A stretch of DNA of 64,000 bases. Origin: Paenibacillus phytorum. GTDB lineage: Bacteria > Bacillota > Bacilli > Paenibacillales > NBRC-103111. The stretch spans positions 124,001-188,000 of the forward strand of contig NZ_WHOA01000165.1 of assembly GCF_013141715.1 (NCBI RefSeq). Direction: 5' to 3'. Below the pieces are notes generated by a model that saw only the letters and a list, made by a program, of their open reading frames with translations, was not told where the DNA came from and did not search any database. Position 1 is the stretch's first letter; each line of letters starts with the position of its first letter. Below are positions 1-8,179 of the stretch, piece after piece. Position numbers and translations under genes: made by a program.

Positions 1-779
1 TCTTCCAACTCATTCGTATCGACTAGAGCGAGTTCTTCCAACATTTTGATTTTCTCGATGGTCGCTGGATCCCAAGTGTCTTTGTACGTAATTTCTTTCA
101 CTTGCGGGAAGCTTGAAGGCAGCGTAGCAAGCTCGGAGTGAATGATCGAATACGTTTTTTGAATGCCTAAATCTTCATGGAAGTGCGTAAACTCTTCATC
201 TGCTAACGGAGCAATTTCAACCAACTCGCCATTTTTCACAGCAATGGCTGGTTTGACTGCTTCATCAATGATTGTATCTGCAGCAAAGGCGAACGTTGTA
301 CCTGAGGACGTAGATCCATAACGGATATGAATTTCATCAGCTGTATCAAGCAGATTTACACCATAGCGGCAAAATACGTTCGAAGTACCTGGATCAGACC
401 CCATACCTGTAATCGAAAGGACATTCGCTTCTTTCATTTGAGCATCCAATTTCAATTGTTCATTCGTATATTTGAAGAGTCCACCTAGATCAAGCACGCT
501 GACGCCCACCGCTGAAGCCGCTTTCATAGCATCCAGATTAAAAACGTAATTCGTCGCATTAACGCACACTTTGCCTTGTCGCAATACATCTTTGGACGCT
601 TCAAAATCTCTAATATTTAAGGTAACCGTCGTGACACCCTTGCCGACCCATGCGGCTAATTCGTCCAGCCTCGCTTGATCCAAGTCAGCAGCCACGACCT
701 CGACGCCACTTTCTACTAAATCTTTTACGATAACTTTACCGATTGTTCCTGTCGCACCTAATACAACTACTTTATTCAA
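1..779 (-). CDS. Saccharopine dehydrogenase-family NAD(P)-binding oxidoreductase (3' end off the window)
   Basis: This is the last visible gene of the leftward catabolic operon and it runs off the left edge; 259 codons are visible. I chose a TTG start at 779 because a GGAGGGA ribosome binding site lies just upstream and the protein then opens directly with a Rossmann strand and the dinucleotide loop GATGTIG (residues 8-14). Later stretches such as GMGSDPGTSN and YSIIHSELATLP are typical of the saccharopine dehydrogenase/lysine 6-dehydrogenase/carboxynorspermidine dehydrogenase superfamily. It starts 43 bp after the preceding aldehyde dehydrogenase, so it is probably cotranscribed. A role in oxidising or reducing an imine or amino-aldehyde intermediate of lysine, polyamine or omega-amino acid breakdown is inference; the exact substrate cannot be read from the sequence. 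Confidence 0.82.
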   Translation of the reverse strand, partial: MNKVVVLGATGTIGKVIVKDLVESGVEVVAADLDQARLDELAAWVGKGVTTVTLNIRDFEASKDVLRQGKVCVNATNYVFNLDAMKAASAVGVSVLDLGGLFKYTNEQLKLDAQMKEANVLSITGMGSDPGTSNVFCRYGVNLLDTADEIHIRYGSTSSGTTFAFAADTIIDEAVKPAIAVKNGELVEIAPLADEEFTHFHEDLGIQKTYSIIHSELATLPSSFPQVKEITYKDTWDPATIEKIKMLEELALVDTNELE

Positions 780-822
780 AGGTATCCCTCCAGTTGGTTT
801 TGTGTGTACACGTTATTGGCAG

Positions 823-2283
823 TTATTGCGGCAACCAACCAGCCGGGGTAACGTTTAGTTTGAGATTAATTTGTTTTGGCTCCACAAACTGCCCGAAACC
901 ATACGTTCCCAAATCTCTTCCGATACCACTCATCTTAAATCCGCCCCACGGAGCTTCATTGTAGGTGTTATGATACGTATTAATCCACGTAATACCCGCT
1001 CGAATTTTGCGGATCACTCGCATTGCTCTTGCCGAATCGCTCGTAAATACGCCGCCTGCCAAGCCAAATCTGGTGCCGTTGGCTAAACGGATGGCTTCCT
1101 CTTCGGTTTGGAACTTCTGAATGACGAGAACCGGTCCAAAAATTTCTTCTTGAACAATTCTCATATTGGGTGTCGTATCGGTGAAAATGGCCGGTTCAAA
1201 GAAATAGCCTCTGCCCTCGATACGCTTACCGCCACATAACAATGTCGCGCCCTCATTCAAACCGATTTCAACATAGCCTAGAACGTTCTTCAGCTGAGCT
1301 TCTGATACAAGCGGCCCCATTAATGTGTCTTCCTCAATACCCGGTCCAATCTTAATTTTCTTCACTTTGATTAACAATTGTTCAACAAAACGGTTATACA
1401 AGCTTTCTTGGACAATTAAACGGGACCCCGCAGAGCACACTTGACCTTGATTGGCGAAAATAGCATAAAGCGCATATTCAACCGCCGCTTCAAAGTCAGC
1501 ATCTTCAAAAACGACGAGCGGCGACTTTCCTCCCAGTTCCAAGCTTAATCTCTTCATGGTCGGAGCAGCCTTTTGTGCGATCTCAACCCCTGTTTCTGTT
1601 CCCCCAGTAAAGGAGATTTTATCAACAAGCGGATTGACGGATATTTCATTCCCGATGGTAGCGCCTGGTCCCAAGACAAGGTTAATGATACCTTTCGGGA
1701 ATCCTAATTGATCGATCAGTTCGAACAATTTAATTACCGTAAGCGGCGTAACGGAAGCAGGCTTTACAACTACGGTACATCCTGCAGCAATTGCGGCGGC
1801 AATCTTCTGAGTTGCCATCACTAGCGGATAGTTCCAAGGCGTAATTAATGCCACCACTCCTATTGCTTCTGTAACTACCATGGCCTGAACATCATCTGGT
1901 ACGTCATACACCTGTCCGTGCGGCTTTGTTGCTAACCCCGCATAATAACGGAACTGGTTCACCGCATCGATGACGTCATATCTGGATTCATTTATTGCTT
2001 TCCCATTATTCAACGTTTCGAGTTTGGCAAACTCTTCCGCGCTTTCCTCTAATCTATTTGCAAGCCGAAGCAGCAATTCAGCACGATCTCTTGCCTTGCT
2101 TTCCATCCATCCATCTTCATAGAACGCCCTGTGTGCTGCCTCAATGGCCAATTTAACATCATCTACATTGCCTTCTGTAACAACCGCTATCATTTCTTCT
2201 GTAGCAGGATTTACAATATTACGTGTCTTGCCGCTGCTTCCAAGCATCCATTGCCCATCTATGTACATGTTCTTAACATCCAT
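823..2283 (-). CDS. NAD(P)-dependent aldehyde dehydrogenase (betaine/aminobutyraldehyde dehydrogenase-like)
   Basis: This is a 486-residue, full-length aldehyde dehydrogenase that should oxidise an aldehyde to the acid with NAD(P). The active-site parts are visible: TPWNYP (Asn151), ELGGKSP with the general base Glu249, and GQVCSAGSR with the nucleophile Cys283. The context around the cysteine (VCSAGSRLIV) resembles the betaine-aldehyde and amino-aldehyde dehydrogenase branch, so a charged amino-aldehyde substrate is plausible but not proven. AGGAGG precedes the ATG at 2283. It lies 29 bp after the aminotransferase and 43 bp before the saccharopine-dehydrogenase-like gene, which places it within the six-gene operon. 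All three aldehyde dehydrogenases in this operon belong to different branches, suggesting different aldehyde substrates. Confidence 0.9.
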   Translation of the reverse strand: MDVKNMYIDGQWMLGSSGKTRNIVNPATEEMIAVVTEGNVDDVKLAIEAAHRAFYEDGWMESKARDRAELLLRLANRLEESAEEFAKLETLNNGKAINESRYDVIDAVNQFRYYAGLATKPHGQVYDVPDDVQAMVVTEAIGVVALITPWNYPLVMATQKIAAAIAAGCTVVVKPASVTPLTVIKLFELIDQLGFPKGIINLVLGPGATIGNEISVNPLVDKISFTGGTETGVEIAQKAAPTMKRLSLELGGKSPLVVFEDADFEAAVEYALYAIFANQGQVCSAGSRLIVQESLYNRFVEQLLIKVKKIKIGPGIEEDTLMGPLVSEAQLKNVLGYVEIGLNEGATLLCGGKRIEGRGYFFEPAIFTDTTPNMRIVQEEIFGPVLVIQKFQTEEEAIRLANGTRFGLAGGVFTSDSARAMRVIRKIRAGITWINTYHNTYNEAPWGGFKMSGIGRDLGTYGFGQFVEPKQINLKLNVTPAGWLPQ

Positions 2284-2312
2284 TCTATCATGCCTCCTTC
2301 CTATGACACTGT

Positions 2313-3671
2313 CTATTGACTTTCCATTACTTCTTTAAAGGTGCCAATAATAAAATCCAAATCTTCGTCTGTAGACGAAAGTGGAGGTGACAAGGCAAGA
2401 ATGTTGTTGTAGCCCGGCACCGTATCCCCATTGCGACCGATGATCAATCCTTTAGCTTTGCAAGCTGCAATAATTTTACCTACAGCCGCAGGTGCGAGCG
2501 GTTCTTTGGTGGCTTTGTCCGCCACGAGTTCGATCCCCATTAGGAAGCCGAAACTGCGAATGTCGCCAACCATTCGATGATCCAGAAGTTCAGCCATTTC
2601 ATCTGCCAGTCGCTGTCCGAGCTGCTTGGATCGTTCAACTAAGTTTTCTGTTTCCATAATTTCTAGATTTTTCAGCGCCAAAGCACAACAAGCTGGGCTA
2701 CCGCCAAACGTATTCACATGCCGCAGATGGCTGAATTCACCTTGTTCTTTAAATGCTTCATAGATATCCTTGCGAACAGCTGTCGCAGATAACGGAAGAT
2801 ATCCGCTTGTCAAACCTTTGGCCATCGTCACAATATCTGGTTTCATATTGAAGTTCATATGTCCAAATTTCATGCCGGAACGACCGAATCCGCATATCAC
2901 TTCATCGATGATCAGCAGCACGTTATACTTCTTACAAATATTTTGCACTTCATCAAGGTAAATTTGATGAGGCACGAGGATGCCGCCTCCGGTAATCGCC
3001 GGCTCCATAATAACAGCAGCGACAGTATCCTTGCCTTCCCAAATAATTCTCTCCTCGATCTCTCGCGCACAGAGAAGGTTGAAATCCTCAACCGACATGC
3101 CTTCAGGTCGGCGGTAGCTATCCGGCGGACGTACATGGAGGAATCCTCCGCCAAGCGGCTCATACATATACTTGCGAGAAGCTTGGCCTGTAGCACCCAA
3201 TGCGCCCATCGAGTTGCCATGATAAGCACGATAACGGGAAATAAATTTATGTCGGTTAGGCGAATCCGTTTGCTGATGATACTGTCTGGCGATCTTAAAA
3301 GCCGTTTCATTGGCATCTGAGCCGCTGTTGGAAAAAAAGATCACATATTCGCCTTCAAGCCATTCATTTAGCTTTTCCGCCAACGCAATCGCTGGAAGAT
3401 GACTTTGGGAAAGCGGGTAATAAGCCATCGTTTTCAGCTGCTCATAGGCCGCTTCTGCCAATTCTTGTCTTCCGTAACCGACATTCACGCACCAGAGACC
3501 CGACATTGCGTCTAGATAGCGATTGCCATTCATATCCTCAATCCAGGAACCGCTGCCTTGTGTGACGACCATCGGCGCTTGATTCGGATTGTATGGAGAC
3601 ATCCCATGCCACAAATACTGACGATCTTTTGCTGTAATTTCCTCACTATTTAAGTTATTAAAAGAAGACAT
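2313..3671 (-). CDS. Class III (omega) aminotransferase, beta-alanine/taurine:pyruvate type
   Basis: This is a PLP-dependent class III aminotransferase of 452 residues. It would move the terminal amino group of an omega-amino acid or diamine to pyruvate or 2-oxoglutarate, giving a semialdehyde. The phosphate-binding SGSDANE motif (116-122), the Asp-Glu pair at 256-257 and the Schiff-base Lys285 in MAKGLTSGYLP are all in place. The N-terminal WHGMSP segment resembles omega-amino-acid:pyruvate and taurine:pyruvate aminotransferases. It lies 20 bp downstream of mmsA, and that pairing suggests beta-alanine to malonate semialdehyde to acetyl-CoA. The substrate is inferred from context only. The AGGGG site sits unusually close to the ATG. 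Confidence 0.87.
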   Translation of the reverse strand: MSSFNNLNSEEITAKDRQYLWHGMSPYNPNQAPMVVTQGSGSWIEDMNGNRYLDAMSGLWCVNVGYGRQELAEAAYEQLKTMAYYPLSQSHLPAIALAEKLNEWLEGEYVIFFSNSGSDANETAFKIARQYHQQTDSPNRHKFISRYRAYHGNSMGALGATGQASRKYMYEPLGGGFLHVRPPDSYRRPEGMSVEDFNLLCAREIEERIIWEGKDTVAAVIMEPAITGGGILVPHQIYLDEVQNICKKYNVLLIIDEVICGFGRSGMKFGHMNFNMKPDIVTMAKGLTSGYLPLSATAVRKDIYEAFKEQGEFSHLRHVNTFGGSPACCALALKNLEIMETENLVERSKQLGQRLADEMAELLDHRMVGDIRSFGFLMGIELVADKATKEPLAPAAVGKIIAACKAKGLIIGRNGDTVPGYNNILALSPPLSSTDEDLDFIIGTFKEVMESQ

Positions 3672-3691
3672 GTCCCCTCAACCCTTTCGCA

Positions 3692-5155
3692 TTAATAACG
3701 AGCCGTCAACATTTTCTTCCGCGTGTAGAACTCAACGCCGTCGCGCCCGTTAGCATGTAAATCTCCGTAGAAAGACTTCTTGTATCCGGAGAATGGGAAG
3801 AAAGCCATAGGCGCTGGAACCCCAATATTCACGCCTAACATACCCGCATCGATGTCCTCGCGGAACTCACGAACCGCCTTGGCGCTGTCCGTATAGATGC
3901 AAGCCCCATTCGCAAATTCGGAAGCGTTGGCGATCTCAATCGCTTCCGTCAAATCCTTGGCACGAACAATCGAAAGAACAGGAGCAAAGATTTCATCTTT
4001 CCAAATTTGCATATATACTTTGACATGATCGAAAATGGTCGGTCCAACAAAGTAACCTTCGTCGTTTACCGCTGCGTCTTTACTTCCGTCTCGCACGAGT
4101 TCTGCACCTTCCGACTCGCCGATTCCAATATAGTTGAGCGTTCGATGTTTATTTTCCTCACGAATGACAGGACCCAGGAAAATACCTTTTTCCATGCCGT
4201 TGCCTATTGTAATCTGATCTGCCGCTTGCTTTAGTCGTTCAACTAGCTTGTCGGCGATATCGCCAACCGCAACGACAACCGCGCAAGCCATGCAGCGTTC
4301 ACCCGCTGAGCCGAAAGCACCGTTAATGATTTGGATCACCGTATTGTCTAGCTCTGCATCCGGCATAACAATGGAATGATTTTTCGCTCCCGCTAGCGCC
4401 TGAACCCTTTTGTTGTTCGCGCTAGCTGTTTTGTATATATATTCGGCAACAGGTTGAGAACCAACAAATGATATCGCTTTTATTTCTTCATTCTCGAGCA
4501 GACCATTAACGACATCTCGCGCGCCATGTACGATGTTTAAGACACCGTCAGGCAAGCCCGCTTCTTGGAACAGTTCGGCCAGTCGGTTCGCAAGCAAAGG
4601 TGTACGTTCGGATGGTTTCAACACGAACGTATTGCCGCATGCGATGGCAAGCGGGAACATCCAGCATGGAACCATCATAGGGAAATTAAACGGTGTGATT
4701 CCCCCGACAACACCGATCGGGTATCGATACATACCCGACTCAAGCCCCGTTGCAATATCCGGAAGCTGTGATCCCATCATCAGCGTCGGAATGCCTGCAG
4801 CGAATTCAACACATTCGATACCTCGTTGTACTTCCCCATAGGCCTCTTGGTAACTCTTGCCATTTTCCAAGGTTACGATCTGTGCCAGCTCTTCCCAGTG
4901 CTGCACGAGTAGCTGTTGATAACGGAACAGGAGATGTGCTCTTTTGGGCACTGCGGTTTTCTTCCAACTGGCAAACGCTTTATTTGCCACTTCAGCCGCT
5001 TTGTTCACATCCTCCTTGGAAGAGAAAGGAACATAGGCAATAATTTCACCTGTTGCTGGATTAGGTACTTCTTCATAATGGGACCCGCTGAAATCGACCC
5101 ACTGTCCACCTATAAAGTTTTTCAAATATTTTGCTTCCGTCTGCACTTGTGCCAT
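3692..5155 (-). CDS. mmsA: CoA-acylating methylmalonate/malonate-semialdehyde dehydrogenase
   Basis: The product is 487 residues, matching MmsA/IolA enzymes, which convert malonate semialdehyde or methylmalonate semialdehyde to acetyl-CoA or propionyl-CoA with NAD and CoA. The catalytic Cys288 is in GERCMACAV. As expected for the CoA-acylating branch, the usual ELGGK glutamate is replaced by AGAKNH (255-260). ITPFNFPMMVPCWMFP is another family hallmark. The start has an ideal AAGGAGG site. It sits between an aldehyde dehydrogenase and the omega-aminotransferase in the same operon, so its likely role is to finish breakdown of beta-alanine or a related omega-amino acid. Confidence in the family is high; the in vivo substrate is inferred. 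Confidence 0.94.
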   Translation of the reverse strand: MAQVQTEAKYLKNFIGGQWVDFSGSHYEEVPNPATGEIIAYVPFSSKEDVNKAAEVANKAFASWKKTAVPKRAHLLFRYQQLLVQHWEELAQIVTLENGKSYQEAYGEVQRGIECVEFAAGIPTLMMGSQLPDIATGLESGMYRYPIGVVGGITPFNFPMMVPCWMFPLAIACGNTFVLKPSERTPLLANRLAELFQEAGLPDGVLNIVHGARDVVNGLLENEEIKAISFVGSQPVAEYIYKTASANNKRVQALAGAKNHSIVMPDAELDNTVIQIINGAFGSAGERCMACAVVVAVGDIADKLVERLKQAADQITIGNGMEKGIFLGPVIREENKHRTLNYIGIGESEGAELVRDGSKDAAVNDEGYFVGPTIFDHVKVYMQIWKDEIFAPVLSIVRAKDLTEAIEIANASEFANGACIYTDSAKAVREFREDIDAGMLGVNIGVPAPMAFFPFSGYKKSFYGDLHANGRDGVEFYTRKKMLTARY

Positions 5156-5197
5156 CGTGGACCTCCTTGAAATTGATGATGTATCCCTAACACCGAA

Positions 5198-6631
5198 CTA
5201 TTTTAGCTTGATCGAGATTAGCTTCAGTTCTGTCATTTCTTCCACCGCATACTTAACGCCCTCACGGCCGAATCCACTTTCTTTCACACCGCCGTATGGC
5301 ATGTTATCGACTCGAAATGTTGGGAAATCGTTAATCATAACTCCGCCTACTTCAAGTTGTTCCGCAGCTTGCATGGCCGAATGAATGTTATTGGTGTATA
5401 TCCCAGCTTGAAGTCCGAATCGGGAATGGTTCACTTCCTCAATCGCTTGCTCCAGATTGGCGAAAGGAGCGACGGTTACGATAGGCCCGAACACTTCCTC
5501 ACAGGAGACAGGCTCATCCGCAGGTGCATTCGTCAATATCGTAGGCAGAAATATACGTGAATTTAGTAGTTTACCGCCAGTAACAACTTGGGCGCCTTTG
5601 GCTACAGCGCTTTCAACCCATGCTTCCATCCGCCGTACTTCCTTCTCACTGATCAAAGCAGACACATCCGTGTCCTCATCTAATGGATCGCCGATAACAA
5701 GCTTTTCCACTTGCGCCTTGAACTTATGTAAAAAGTCCGCATAGTGATTTTGGTGTACGAAAATGCGTTGAATAGAAATACAGACTTGACCACTAAAAGA
5801 AAAGGCTCCAAGTACACAGCGGTCGATTAGCTCATCGGTAATTTCGTACGTTTTGTCAATGATCAAAGCCGAATTGGAACCCAATTCCAACGTAACACGT
5901 TTCAAGCCGGCTTTGTTTTTCATCGCGATCCCGACGGCTGGGCTACCCGTGAACGTAACGGCCTTCACTCTCGGATCTCGTACCAATTTTTCTCCAACAA
6001 CCGAACCGGGACCAGGTACTACATTTAAAGCTCCATCAGGCAGTCCTGCTTCTTGGAAAATCTCAGCCAACACCAATGAAGAAATGGGCGTTTGTCCTGC
6101 AGGCTTCAATACAATCGCATTTCCTGCAGCAATGGCCGGCCCGACTTTATGCGCTACCAAGTTAAACGGAAAGTTGAATGGCGTAATCGCCGCTACCACA
6201 CCAAGCGGTTTGCGCATGGTAAAGGCAATTCTTCCTTCTCCACCCGGAGCTGCATCCAAGGGGACCGTTTCTCCGTGTATGCGACTTGCTTCCATAGCTG
6301 CAAACTTATACGTCTGAATCGTACGAGCGATTTCACCTCTCGCGGTCTTAATCGGTTTTGCCGCTTCCATGGCCAAGACACGAGCAAGCTCCTCTTTACG
6401 TTTTTCTAATAGATTAGCAACCTTATCTAAAATAGCTGAACGTTGATGTGCCGGCAATTTGGCCATCTCCGCAGCAGCTGATTCTGCTGCCCCAATCGCT
6501 GCATCCGTATCCGCTTCGCTGGCATGTGCCACATCCGCTATCTTGTTCCCTGAAAATGGGGAATACAGCGTTACGTACTGAGCTGCTTCTTCCCGTTGTC
6601 CGTTAATAAACAAATGCCATTTCACATGCAT
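5198..6631 (-). CDS. Aldehyde dehydrogenase, lactaldehyde/succinate-semialdehyde-like branch
   Basis: This 477-residue aldehyde dehydrogenase has ITPFNFP, the base Glu249 in ELGSNSALII, and nucleophile Cys284 in GQVCISIQRI. The GSNSA and CISIQRI variants are those of the lactaldehyde/phosphonoacetaldehyde/non-phosphorylating GAPDH branch, not of classical GabD. The gene begins 3 bp after the gabT stop, so the simplest role is oxidation of the semialdehyde made by GabT, perhaps succinate semialdehyde. The ATG at 6631 directly abuts the AGTAGGGG site, so the GTG two codons downstream (6625) may be the true start. The substrate is uncertain. Confidence 0.85.
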   Translation of the reverse strand: MHVKWHLFINGQREEAAQYVTLYSPFSGNKIADVAHASEADTDAAIGAAESAAAEMAKLPAHQRSAILDKVANLLEKRKEELARVLAMEAAKPIKTARGEIARTIQTYKFAAMEASRIHGETVPLDAAPGGEGRIAFTMRKPLGVVAAITPFNFPFNLVAHKVGPAIAAGNAIVLKPAGQTPISSLVLAEIFQEAGLPDGALNVVPGPGSVVGEKLVRDPRVKAVTFTGSPAVGIAMKNKAGLKRVTLELGSNSALIIDKTYEITDELIDRCVLGAFSFSGQVCISIQRIFVHQNHYADFLHKFKAQVEKLVIGDPLDEDTDVSALISEKEVRRMEAWVESAVAKGAQVVTGGKLLNSRIFLPTILTNAPADEPVSCEEVFGPIVTVAPFANLEQAIEEVNHSRFGLQAGIYTNNIHSAMQAAEQLEVGGVMINDFPTFRVDNMPYGGVKESGFGREGVKYAVEEMTELKLISIKLK

Positions 6632-6634
6632 CCC

Positions 6635-7990
6635 CTACTTTCTCAGTTGTGCATACTGCTGAAGCAATACTTCTTTGATAATATCTAACCCTTCCGCAAG
6701 CTCGTCATCTGTTATGACTAGAGGGGTTAGGAAACGAATGACATTGCCGTGCACCCCTGCGCTTAACAGGATAACCCCAGCTTCATAGCATCCTTTTTGC
6801 ACAGCAGCCACAAATGCTTTGGCTGGCTCTTTGTTCTCAGAATCAATGAATTCAACAGCGCACATCGCTCCCAGCCCACGCACATCTGCAATCAGTGGGA
6901 CTGTTTTCTGTAAGTCTCTGAAAAAGTCCATAATCGTTTGTCCGATCCTACGGGATTTTTCTAAAAGACCTTCGCGCTCGATTTTATCAATCACGGCCAT
7001 TGCGGCAACACATCCCAGCGGACTGCCGCCATAGGTCCCGCCGATTTCCCCTGGGGACGGGGCATCCATAATTTCTGCCCGGCCTGTAACTGCGCTGATC
7101 GGCAATCCTGCTGCAATCGACTTGGACATCGTGATTAGATCGGGTTCGATTCCAAAATGTGTACTGGCAAACATTTCTCCCGTTCGCCCGAAGCCTGTTT
7201 GAATTTCATCCGCAATAAACAAAATATTGTTTTGTTTACATATGTCATACACACCTTTAACAAATTCCTTCGGAGGAACAATGAACCCGCCTTCTCCTTG
7301 CACGGGTTCCATAATGACTGCTGCCAATTCTTCCGGTGAAGCCTCCGTATACAGGAAATCTTCGAACTGCTTAACGCAATACAGAGCATACTCTTTCTCC
7401 GACATCCCTTCAGGACGGCTCGTTGGATTGGGATATTGAGCTTTATAGGTGGCAGGTGCAAATGGACCCATTTGGAATTTATAAGGCTTCACTTTGCTTG
7501 TGAGCGACATGCCGAGCAGCGTACGCCCATGGAATCCACGAGTAAACGAGACAATTCCAGGTTTCCCTGTATATTTCCGGGCAATTTTCACCGCGTTTTC
7601 TACAGCTTCTGCACCGCTGTTCAGGAGAATCGTCTTTTTCTTAAAATGACCAGGAGTGATTTCTGCAAGCTTCTCAGCAAGTTCAAGATAGGACTCATAC
7701 ATCGCGACATGAAAGCAAGTATGAATATACTTCTCGGCTTGCTTCTGAACAGCCTCCACGATCTCTGGCGGACAATGGCCTACATTCATAGTTCCAATAG
7801 CTCCAGCAAAATCCAAGAAAACATTGCCATCCACATCATATATCAAAGACCCTTTGGCCTTTTGTACAAAAACGGGAGCATTATTGCCGACGCCTCTTGG
7901 TACTAATTCTCGCCTTTTTTCTAATAATTCCTGGGTACGGCTTGCCGGGAATTCTGAAGCAACAGATACAAATTTGCGTGTCATTTCCAT
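6635..7990 (-). CDS. gabT: 4-aminobutyrate aminotransferase
   Basis: This is the first gene of the leftward operon and encodes a 451-residue GabT-type class III aminotransferase. It moves the amino group of GABA, or a similar omega-amino acid, to 2-oxoglutarate and yields a semialdehyde. NSGAEAVENA (125-134), GFHGRT, EPVQGEGG, the PLP-binding Asp261 in ADEIQTGFGRT and the Schiff-base Lys290 in MSKSIAAGLP are all present. A GGGGG site precedes the ATG at 7990. It is divergent from the pucR-type regulator with 189 bp between them, and that gap holds a cre-like box and an inverted repeat. Confidence 0.94.
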   Translation of the reverse strand: MEMTRKFVSVASEFPASRTQELLEKRRELVPRGVGNNAPVFVQKAKGSLIYDVDGNVFLDFAGAIGTMNVGHCPPEIVEAVQKQAEKYIHTCFHVAMYESYLELAEKLAEITPGHFKKKTILLNSGAEAVENAVKIARKYTGKPGIVSFTRGFHGRTLLGMSLTSKVKPYKFQMGPFAPATYKAQYPNPTSRPEGMSEKEYALYCVKQFEDFLYTEASPEELAAVIMEPVQGEGGFIVPPKEFVKGVYDICKQNNILFIADEIQTGFGRTGEMFASTHFGIEPDLITMSKSIAAGLPISAVTGRAEIMDAPSPGEIGGTYGGSPLGCVAAMAVIDKIEREGLLEKSRRIGQTIMDFFRDLQKTVPLIADVRGLGAMCAVEFIDSENKEPAKAFVAAVQKGCYEAGVILLSAGVHGNVIRFLTPLVITDDELAEGLDIIKEVLLQQYAQLRK

Positions 7991-8052
7991 CTTCGCATCC
8001 CCCTTCTGCTTTCCATGTTCAAAGGATTTCTATCTTTTTATGTAGCGCTAAC

Positions 8053-8066
8053 TAAAAGCGCTTTCT
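8053..8066 (-). promoter_or_regulatory. Candidate cre (CcpA) box upstream of gabT
   Basis: TAAAAGCGCTTTCT matches the symmetric cre core TGAAAGCGCTTTCA at 12 of 14 positions and lies 62 bp upstream of the gabT start. Catabolite repression of an amine or GABA breakdown operon would fit. It is a prediction from sequence only. Confidence 0.45.
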
Positions 8067-8101
8067 TTTCTCATTTTAAGCCTATCATTTCAAGAATACT
8101 A

Positions 8102-8130
8102 TTGCGCTCGGAGATAAGTTTTAATATATT
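8102..8130 (+). promoter_or_regulatory. SigA-type promoter of the pucR-family regulator
   Basis: A -35 TTGCGC (8102-8107) and a -10 TATATT (8125-8130) are separated by 17 bp and point towards the regulator at 8180. The -10 overlaps the inverted repeat at 8128-8154. Confidence 0.55.
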
Positions 8131-8154
8131 TATTATCACTAAGGGATAATAAAT
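8128..8154. promoter_or_regulatory. Perfect 10-bp inverted repeat, probable operator
   Basis: ATTTATTATC and GATAATAAAT form perfect arms at 8128-8137 and 8145-8154 around a 7-bp spacer. The repeat covers the end of the -10 box and the predicted transcription start of the pucR-type gene. A protein bound there would block that promoter, so autoregulation is the simplest reading. It could also serve the divergent gabT operon. Confidence 0.6.
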
Positions 8155-8179
8155 TGGTTGTTGATGGGGGTAACAAATC

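Noticed and set aside
7991..8179. Sigma-54 (-24/-12) promoter for the gabT operon
   Set aside because: Some Bacillus gab operons use sigma-54, but no TGGCAC-N5-TTGC match exists here and the regulator is PucR type without an AAA+ domain.
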